Of a stretch of 11,238 nt of DNA, positions 6,060-11,238 are shown in pieces (the stretch's first letter is position 1; each line of letters starts with the position of its first letter). Position numbers and translations under genes: made by a program. Origin of the DNA: Rickettsiales bacterium (GTDB lineage: Bacteria; Pseudomonadota; Alphaproteobacteria; Rickettsiales; Rickettsiaceae); the NCBI GenBank assembly GCA_947453775.1, contig CANGHM010000004.1, positions 1-11,238 on the forward strand, given 5' to 3'. A model generated the notes under the pieces. It made no database searches. It was not told the DNA's origin and saw only the letters and a program-made list of their open reading frames with translations.

Positions 6060-6788
6060 TTAAACCTCACGATTTAGGATGATATGAATTTCAGAGACAA
6101 AATCATCAAATTTATTTACAATACTATTCATTTGATCAGATAAAATATTGTAAAAAATCGCCGCAGGTAATGCTACGATAATACCTATTGCAGTTACCAA
6201 TAATGCCTCAGACATACCAGGAGCTACCACAGCCAAGCTAACATTTTTAGAAAGTGCAATCGATTGAAAGCTATGAATCACTCCCCATACCATACCAAAT
6301 AGCCCTATAAATGGAGCATAAGAGCCCACTATTGCTAGAAATGTAAGCGAAGTTTCTAACTTTTCTATCTCTTTATTGCGCACTAAATTCATCGCTTGCA
6401 AGATCATGCCAGAGCGGATATGAAGATCTACCTGTGCACTTTTAGACTTGTTCATTTCGTTTATACCGGCAATAAAAATCGCTGCCAACGGATTTTCTGA
6501 AGATCGGCGTGTGCGCTCGTGGAGCTGATCTAAAGAATTACCCGACCAGAATGTGCTTTCAAATTCTTTCATTTTATTTTGCACATTGCGGTATTTGAAG
6601 TATTTATCTAAGATAATCGCTAATGAAAAAACAGACGCTAAAAGCAAAATTAGCACTACTATTTGACTAATAATATCAGCGCTTATTAGCATTTTTATCA
6701 AGCCCACAATGTCTAACGAACTACTTTCATTGGCGATGGGCAATTCAACCATTTGCTCTAATGCTTGGGGATTAAGTTTGTCTTGCAT
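6060..6788 (-). CDS. tolQ: TolQ, MotA/TolQ/ExbB-family proton channel subunit
   Basis: The protein has 242 residues, close to the 230 of E. coli TolQ. It is the inner-membrane subunit that surrounds TolR and passes protons to drive TolA. Three membrane segments are visible: about 40-61, 148-172 and 185-213. EKLETSLTFLAIVGSYAPFI (142-161) and VAPGMSEALLVTAIG (188-202) are the family's conserved blocks. One oddity stands out: E. coli TolQ has LFGTVWG with the functionally important T145, while here the motif reads LFGMVWG with Met166 (codon at 6291-6293). The second pore threonine (E. coli T178) is kept as T199. It is the first gene of the minus-strand run, with a promoter candidate just upstream and tolR nine bases downstream. 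Confidence 0.95.
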   Translation of the reverse strand: MQDKLNPQALEQMVELPIANESSSLDIVGLIKMLISADIISQIVVLILLLASVFSLAIILDKYFKYRNVQNKMKEFESTFWSGNSLDQLHERTRRSSENPLAAIFIAGINEMNKSKSAQVDLHIRSGMILQAMNLVRNKEIEKLETSLTFLAIVGSYAPFIGLFGMVWGVIHSFQSIALSKNVSLAVVAPGMSEALLVTAIGIIVALPAAIFYNILSDQMNSIVNKFDDFVSEIHIILNREV

Positions 6789-6818
6789 ATTTTTGAAATT
6801 ATTTTAAATATTATACAC

Positions 6819-6848
6819 AGTATAGCAAAATCTAACTACTTCCTGCAA
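6819..6848 (-). promoter_or_regulatory. Probable promoter of the tolQRA-dut-folK run
   Basis: On the minus strand TATACT (complement of 6819-6824) is preceded by TGC, giving an extended -10 box, and 18 bases further up by TTGCAG (complement of 6843-6848), a partial -35. A perfect TATAAT (complement of 6810-6815) lies just downstream but has no good -35 at 17 bases. Transcription from here would give a short leader of about 25 bases before tolQ. The position, directly before the first gene of the run in a divergent gap, supports the call. Confidence 0.5.
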
Positions 6849-6904
6849 TCAATAATTTTACTTCCCTTATATCAAATTACTATGAAAAATCAGATTATTT
6901 TAAT

Positions 6905-6933
6905 TTGAAATAGATACTATATTGTATTACAAT
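6905..6933 (+). promoter_or_regulatory. Probable sigma70-type promoter of the GT25 gene
   Basis: TTGAAA (6905-6910) is separated by exactly 17 bases from TACAAT (6928-6933). Each box matches its consensus in five of six positions or nearly so. The inferred transcription start near 6940 leaves a leader of about 33 bases before the ATG at 6973. The -35 box overlaps one arm of an 8-base inverted repeat (6872-6879 and 6901-6908). Confidence 0.55.
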
Positions 6934-6972
6934 CGCTATAGTTTAGAATTTAGGCAGATGCTTTAAGAATTT

Positions 6973-7854
6973 ATGAAATATATATTGACTCTCTTGTGTG
7001 CAATCTTGTGTTATCCTGTAGGGTATTTTGTCTTAGATAACCATGCAGATAAGCAAATTTTGGTGCAACAAAAACAAAATAGCAGCCCAAAATCAATTGA
7101 ATATAGCGTTGGGGCTTACGTAATTAACCTAGATCGCTCTATCGGGCGATATGAATATGTTAAAAATACCATATACAAACTAGGTTTACCACTAGAGCGC
7201 ATAAGCGCAGTTGATGGAGCAACACTTTCACCAGAGCAAATCAAACAAGTGGCAGATTTACAATCATATAACATATTTTTAGCTCACGCCCCTGAGCGCG
7301 GCACCATCGGCTGCTCTTTAAGTCATATTAAGGCTTGGCAAAAGTTTTTAGATTCAAATTTAGATTTTGCAGTAATATTTGAGGACGATATTAGCTTTGA
7401 GCCTGAAAAACTCCGCTCCACGATTGATAATTTAATTGAAAACCAAACCATGTGGGATATAGTATCGTTTGAAATACACCATAGAGGCATGCCTCTGACT
7501 ATTAAATCTCTATCCAACGGACAAAATTTAGTCATTTACTTAACAAACGTCTCGCACGCTGGAGCGTACATGCTTAACCGAAGTGCCGCTGAAAAACTTC
7601 TTGCCAAGGCACTGCCGATTAAAATGCCGATAGATCATTATTTTACTCGAGGCTGGGAGCTAGATATAAAATTCACCGGGATAGAGCCACGCTTGGTACA
7701 TCAAACTTTTGGTCAGTCTGATATTGCCCAAACAAAAACTTTTAACCATGATCAAAAAATTAGTTTAGGGTACATACAGCGTGCATTATATACAATACAA
7801 TCTTCTTTAATCAGGTTTATCTATAATTTAAAGATTTATAGTCAATTGATTTGA
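6973..7854 (+). CDS. Glycosyltransferase family 25 protein with N-terminal membrane anchor
   Basis: The protein has 293 residues. Family-25 transferases move sugars from nucleotide donors, typically in LPS or LOS outer-core synthesis in bacteria and on collagen hydroxylysine in animals. Motifs in order are AYVINLDRSIGR (48-59), ERISAVDGATL (75-85), GTIGCSLSHIKAW (110-122), the acidic EDD (137-139, the usual metal/donor site), SHAGAYMLNRSAAEKLL (194-210) and PIDHYF (219-224). The unusual part is the N-terminus: residues 3-21 are hydrophobic after MK, reading as an uncleaved signal anchor or signal peptide, followed by a polar linker to about 45. No lipobox is apparent. The catalytic domain might therefore sit outside the cytoplasm, although these enzymes normally need cytosolic nucleotide sugars; acceptor and donor are unknown. 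It stands alone, divergent from tolQ, convergent with birA, with no other LPS genes nearby. The ribosome site is weak. Confidence 0.85.
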   Translation: MKYILTLLCAILCYPVGYFVLDNHADKQILVQQKQNSSPKSIEYSVGAYVINLDRSIGRYEYVKNTIYKLGLPLERISAVDGATLSPEQIKQVADLQSYNIFLAHAPERGTIGCSLSHIKAWQKFLDSNLDFAVIFEDDISFEPEKLRSTIDNLIENQTMWDIVSFEIHHRGMPLTIKSLSNGQNLVIYLTNVSHAGAYMLNRSAAEKLLAKALPIKMPIDHYFTRGWELDIKFTGIEPRLVHQTFGQSDIAQTKTFNHDQKISLGYIQRALYTIQSSLIRFIYNLKIYSQLI

Positions 7855-7863
7855 AGTATGAAC

Positions 7864-8427
7864 TTAAGCTTTTTGTAGATCTTGCATTATGTGCATTATA
7901 AACTTTGAAAGACGATTGGTAACTTCTTGGATATCATAATTAAGACCTGTTTCTAATTGCATTGAAGTGCATGCTTGATCAACCTGTTGTAGTTGATCAG
8001 CGCTAGCATTTACATTAATGCCTATACCAATTAATACAGCATGATATTTTGCACCAACCTTATCTGTAAAGCTATTATGCAATGATTGACATAGTATGCC
8101 GCAAATTTTTTTACCATTTATCAATACATCATGGGGAAATTTAATTGCCCCTTGTAAATGATAAAAAGCTAGCAAATGTAGTACTTGAGCAGACACTAAT
8201 TGCGTTATTGAGTCGATGCGATCGGTATATTTGGCATCTAACAAGAAGCAATAGGTGGTATAAATATTATTTTTTGGCGAAATCCACTTTCTACCAAATT
8301 GGCCAAATCCAGCATTTTGCCAGCTCGCGCTATATAATACTAGTTGATTAGGGCGAAGCTCTTGATATTTACTACGAGCCAAGGCTTGAGTAGAGTCCAC
8401 ATTTTCTAAATGGCGATGTATAAACAC
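7864..8427 (-). CDS. birA: Biotin--[acetyl-CoA-carboxylase] ligase, short form without HTH
   Basis: The protein has 187 residues and covers only the ligase core. The N-terminal DNA-binding domain of E. coli BirA (321 residues) is absent, so it should be a monofunctional enzyme attaching biotin to carboxylase carrier proteins via biotinyl-AMP. HLENVDSTQALA (6-17) is the usual opening. ASWQNAGFGQFGRKWISP (34-51) aligns with E. coli Q112 to P126 and keeps the equivalents of Q112, R121 and W123, but has Phe, Gln and Phe where E. coli has R116, R118 and R119. The next motif reads KFPHDVLINGKKICGIL (96-112) instead of the common KWPNDV form; the lysine is kept. IGIGINVN (133-140) is conserved. The start is a GTG three bases after the glyS stop; no strong ribosome site is seen, so coupling to glyS is likely. 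It is the last gene of its run. Confidence 0.82.
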   Translation of the reverse strand: MFIHRHLENVDSTQALARSKYQELRPNQLVLYSASWQNAGFGQFGRKWISPKNNIYTTYCFLLDAKYTDRIDSITQLVSAQVLHLLAFYHLQGAIKFPHDVLINGKKICGILCQSLHNSFTDKVGAKYHAVLIGIGINVNASADQLQQVDQACTSMQLETGLNYDIQEVTNRLSKFIMHIMQDLQKA

Positions 8428-8430
8428 TTG

Positions 8431-10434
8431 CTATATAAAGCTTGCAAAGTTCATAACGCTATCAAAAAACTCTTGTAATTTGCGAACTAACGCAATTCTA
8501 TATTTTGCAACTTGTTGATCTTCGCTGTGAATTAACACATTGTCAAAAAAGTGCTCTATTGATGGCGTTAAACCAAGTAAGATATTAAGCTGCTGTAATA
8601 AATCATCTGATTGAGGTAAAGACTTTTGGGTCGCTTGTAATTGATTATATAAAGCTAACTCTAGAGGATCTTGTAAATTACGCTGAAGTAATTGCTCAGT
8701 CAATTTCTCCTGACTAGAAGATTTGCCAAGCACATTTGCGATTCTCTTGTACGCATTAAGCAGTTTGCTCCACATTGGACTGTCATAAAACTTTTCCATA
8801 GCTCGATATGTGGCATAAGTAGAACTCAAATTGCTCAAGTCTTTTGGCATAAGGCAATTGACTAAGTTTGTATCGTATTTTTGTTGCAATAAATACTTTA
8901 ATCGCTCTAAAAAAAAGGCTCTTAAAGTAGCGATAAAATCTTGCGCCTTATCCATATCAAATAAATTGAGCACATAGCCAAATAGATCTTCAAGATCTAT
9001 GCTCAAATTTTGCTGCTCTATAATACGCAAAATGCTAATAACATTGCGTCTTAAGCCATATGGATCTTTCGAGCTTGTTGCCAGCTGCCCAGCCAGCATA
9101 AGACCGATTGTGCTATCTAATTTATCCACTAAGCTAAGTGTTGCTGCCAACCCTTCAGGCACCTGATCTTTCGCGCCACTAGGTGCGTAATGATAAGCAA
9201 TAATTTGCGCAACCTCTTCTCCAAGGCCATCGGCCTTAGCATAATACATTGAAATTATACCTTCTAGCTCTGGAAATTCAGTCACAACATTACTAATAAG
9301 GTCGCATTTACACAGCCTAGCTGCTAAATGCAGCTGATTTGCCAGGGGCATCAAGTGCTTACAGATTGCCTCTAAGCGCATCGATTTATCTTTCATGCTG
9401 CCAAGGTTGGCGTGAAAAATAACATTTTGCAGATCATCGAGCCTTGAAGCTAAAGACCTTTTTAAATCTTCTTGATAAAAGTATAAAGCATCACTTAGTC
9501 TAGCTGCTAGAACCTTTTCGTTACCTGCAATAATTTGTTCAAGTTGATTTGTGGGACTATTGGCAATAAAAATAAACTTATTGGCTAAAGCGGCATTTTG
9601 TTTGCAAGTAAAATATTTTTGATGCGTGCGCAAGCAAACAGATAATAGTTGACCAGGTAGCTGCATGAATTGCTCAGGTATATTGCCCATGAGCGCTACT
9701 GGCCATTCAACTAATCCTGTAATTTCTTCCAGCAGTTTTGCATCAGCATTTAGCTCAATTGCGTGAGTTTGGCAAATATCGCTGATTTGCTGCGATATTA
9801 TCTCTTGACGCTTATCACTTGAAATCACGACTTTAGCATCAAGCAATTGCTCTTGGTAATCAGCAAAAGATCGCACTTGAATGGCTTTGTTGTTAAAAAA
9901 TTTATGCCCAAAAGTCAAATTGTTAGCATTAAGATGATAATAAGATACGGGTAAAATTTCCCCATCAAGCAGACATAGGATATTTTTAAGCGGTCTTATC
10001 CACTGCATTTGAAAATCCCCCCACCTCATGGTTTTTGGCCAAATATAACTATCAAACATGACCGGCAAAAATTGAGCTAGTAGAGAAGGTAAATCTTGGG
10101 TATTGATTTTATTTAAATAATAATATTCAACACCATTTTCTATTTTAATTTCTAAAGCCTCAACACTAACTTTATGCTTACCACAAAAGCCTTCTATCAC
10201 CGATGAATCTGAGTTTTTTTTAGGCCCTTTTATCACCTGCTGATCATTTTGCAGCTCTAAATTTTGTGCAAATAGGGCAATTCTGCAAGGCCCCCAAAAT
10301 GCCTCTATTTTATCAAAAGTAATTTTTTGTTTATGGCAAAAAGTTGTCAACCAATTTTGATAAGCCAGCGCTGCAGGTTTTTGCATGAATGCTGGAATTT
10401 CTTCCATGTATAACTCAAGTAGTAAATTGCTCAT
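8431..10434 (-). CDS. glyS: Glycine--tRNA ligase beta subunit
   Basis: The protein has 667 residues from the ATG at 10432-10434; family members run to about 690. With GlyQ it forms the heterotetrameric enzyme that charges tRNA-Gly; the beta subunit contributes mainly tRNA recognition. LLLELYMEEIPAFMQ (4-18) is the conserved N-terminus. WIRPLKNILCLLDGEILP (145-162), CLRTHQKYF (267-275) and NEKVLAARLSDALYFYQEDL (305-324) follow. An HD-like region contains CKCDLISNVVTEFPELEGI (376-394), AYHYAPSGAKDQVPEG (413-428) and DKLDSTIGLMLAGQLATSS (437-455) plus KDPYGLRRN. The C-terminal part is the DALR-type anticodon-binding region. A TTG at 10440 in the same frame is an alternative start two residues upstream, but ATG plus family alignment favours the shorter form. 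It begins 10 bases after the glyQ stop and ends three bases before birA. Confidence 0.95.
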   Translation of the reverse strand: MSNLLLELYMEEIPAFMQKPAALAYQNWLTTFCHKQKITFDKIEAFWGPCRIALFAQNLELQNDQQVIKGPKKNSDSSVIEGFCGKHKVSVEALEIKIENGVEYYYLNKINTQDLPSLLAQFLPVMFDSYIWPKTMRWGDFQMQWIRPLKNILCLLDGEILPVSYYHLNANNLTFGHKFFNNKAIQVRSFADYQEQLLDAKVVISSDKRQEIISQQISDICQTHAIELNADAKLLEEITGLVEWPVALMGNIPEQFMQLPGQLLSVCLRTHQKYFTCKQNAALANKFIFIANSPTNQLEQIIAGNEKVLAARLSDALYFYQEDLKRSLASRLDDLQNVIFHANLGSMKDKSMRLEAICKHLMPLANQLHLAARLCKCDLISNVVTEFPELEGIISMYYAKADGLGEEVAQIIAYHYAPSGAKDQVPEGLAATLSLVDKLDSTIGLMLAGQLATSSKDPYGLRRNVISILRIIEQQNLSIDLEDLFGYVLNLFDMDKAQDFIATLRAFFLERLKYLLQQKYDTNLVNCLMPKDLSNLSSTYATYRAMEKFYDSPMWSKLLNAYKRIANVLGKSSSQEKLTEQLLQRNLQDPLELALYNQLQATQKSLPQSDDLLQQLNILLGLTPSIEHFFDNVLIHSEDQQVAKYRIALVRKLQEFFDSVMNFASFI

Positions 10435-10444
10435 AAACAATAGC

Positions 10445-11238
10445 TCATAAATTTAATGCAATATTTTCTTGCTCATGCCATAATTTACAGCAACCCTTAG
10501 CAAGGTTTCGAACTCTAGCTATATACGAGGCCCTTTGTGTTACGCTAATTGCTTTGCGAGCATCGAGCAGATTAAAGATATGGCTAGCTTTAAGACAAAA
10601 TTCATACGCCACTAAAGGTAAAGCAATCTCTAGCAGCCTTGCGCACTCCTGCTCGCATTTGGTAAAATCTTCTAGCAACATTGCTACATTAGCATGTTCC
10701 AGGTTATAGCTAGAAGCTTGCTGCTCATTTTTTAGATATACATCGCCGTAAGTAATTTTATCTGGCCCTTCTTGCCCATTCCAATTGATATCTTTAATAT
10801 TGTCAACTTTTTGTATATACAAGGCCAATCTCTCCAAGCCATAAGTTATCTCGCCAGAAACCGGATTACATTGCAAGCCACCAATCCCTTGAAAGTAAGT
10901 AAATTGTGATATTTCCATACCATTGCACCATACCTCCCAACCCAGACCCCATGCACCTAAAGTGGGCGACTGCCAGTCGTCTTCAACAAACCTAATATCA
11001 TTAGTAATACAGTCTATGCCTAGCGCGCTTAGACTTTGCAAATATAGCTCTTGAAAGTTTTCTGGTGAAGGTTTAATAATGACCTGGAATTGATAGTAGC
11101 GTTGATATCTGTTTGGATGGGCACCAAAGCGACTATCAGCCGGCCTGCGCGAGGCTTGCACAAATGCTGCACGCCAAGGCTTGGGCCCAAGAGCTCTTAA
11201 AGTTGTAGCAGGATGGAATGTACCAGCACCTACTTCCA
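10445..11238 (-). CDS. glyQ: Glycine--tRNA ligase alpha subunit, 5' end cut by window edge
   Basis: The reading frame runs through to the window edge, so 263 residues are visible and roughly 25-30 N-terminal residues are missing (the family has about 290). A GTG at 11161 lies inside the conserved coding sequence and is not the start: upstream codons give [20 protein letters not shown], a hallmark of GlyQ. Further motifs are [71 protein letters not shown] and [13 protein letters not shown], which make up the class II catalytic core. The alpha subunit forms glycyl-adenylate and charges tRNA-Gly together with GlyS, the next gene on the same strand. The protein ends in TGA at 10445-10447. Nothing appears damaged. 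Confidence 0.97.
   Translation of the reverse strand, partial: EVGAGTFHPATTLRALGPKPWRAAFVQASRRPADSRFGAHPNRYQRYYQFQVIIKPSPENFQELYLQSLSALGIDCITNDIRFVEDDWQSPTLGAWGLGWEVWCNGMEISQFTYFQGIGGLQCNPVSGEITYGLERLALYIQKVDNIKDINWNGQEGPDKITYGDVYLKNEQQASSYNLEHANVAMLLEDFTKCEQECARLLEIALPLVAYEFCLKASHIFNLLDARKAISVTQRASYIARVRNLAKGCCKLWHEQENIALNL

Noticed and set aside
10435..10440. TTG start for glyS at 10440
   Set aside because: An ATG two codons downstream fits the conserved N-terminus, and the TTG has no better ribosome site.
1..11238. Mobile elements, CRISPR arrays, tRNA or rRNA genes, phage or toxin-antitoxin modules
   Set aside because: I found no transposase, integrase, terminal repeats, regularly spaced repeats or tRNA-like cloverleaf. 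Nearly every base belongs to an intact housekeeping or envelope gene.

Overview
This is an AT-rich window with tightly packed genes, standard-code stops (TAA, TAG and TGA all end genes) and short or overlapping gene junctions. The proteins look alphaproteobacterial. GlyQ and GlyS are separate alpha and beta subunits, and the GlyS N-terminus (EEIPAFMQ) resembles the Rickettsiales-type enzymes I know. A tolQRA cluster and an OmpH/Skp chaperone show a Gram-negative, diderm cell. A host-associated alphaproteobacterium (Rickettsiales/Holosporales-like) is my best guess. It rests on base composition and remembered family sequences, not on a search.

Layout. (1) Positions 1-2421, + strand: the 3' end of an skp/ompH chaperone gene, a PpiD-like membrane-anchored SurA_N-type folding factor, and a flavoprotein of the Alr4036-type pyridoxamine-phosphate-oxidase fold. 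The three are packed head to tail, with a 1-nt gap and then an ATGA overlap. (2) Positions 2444-6788, - strand: a run reading tolQ, tolR, tolA, dut, a stomatin/HIR-like SPFH protein and folK with gaps of about 9-25 nt, followed after 111 nt by iscX, which may have its own promoter. (3) Positions 6789-6972: a divergent intergenic region with a plausible promoter in each direction. (4) Positions 6973-7854, + strand: a lone family-25 glycosyltransferase with an N-terminal hydrophobic segment. (5) Positions 7864-11238, - strand: glyQ (cut by the window edge), glyS and a short biotin-protein ligase (birA-like), apparently one operon.

How the genes fit together. The left end and the tol run concern the envelope: periplasmic chaperone, PPIase-like foldase and the TolQRA energy-transducing complex. 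TolB and Pal, the usual downstream partners, do not follow tolA. Housekeeping genes (dUTPase, folate pyrophosphokinase, IscX) take their place, together with an SPFH membrane scaffold protein. The right end is translation (glycyl-tRNA synthetase) and biotin attachment. There is no mobile element, CRISPR array, tRNA or rRNA, and no intergenic stretch over 300 bases.

I found no clear new system. The points most worth a second look are residue-level departures in otherwise ordinary enzymes (TolQ Thr-to-Met in the proton path, BirA with Gln at the E. coli R118 position), the plant-HIR-like SPFH protein inside the tol run, and the membrane-anchored GT25.
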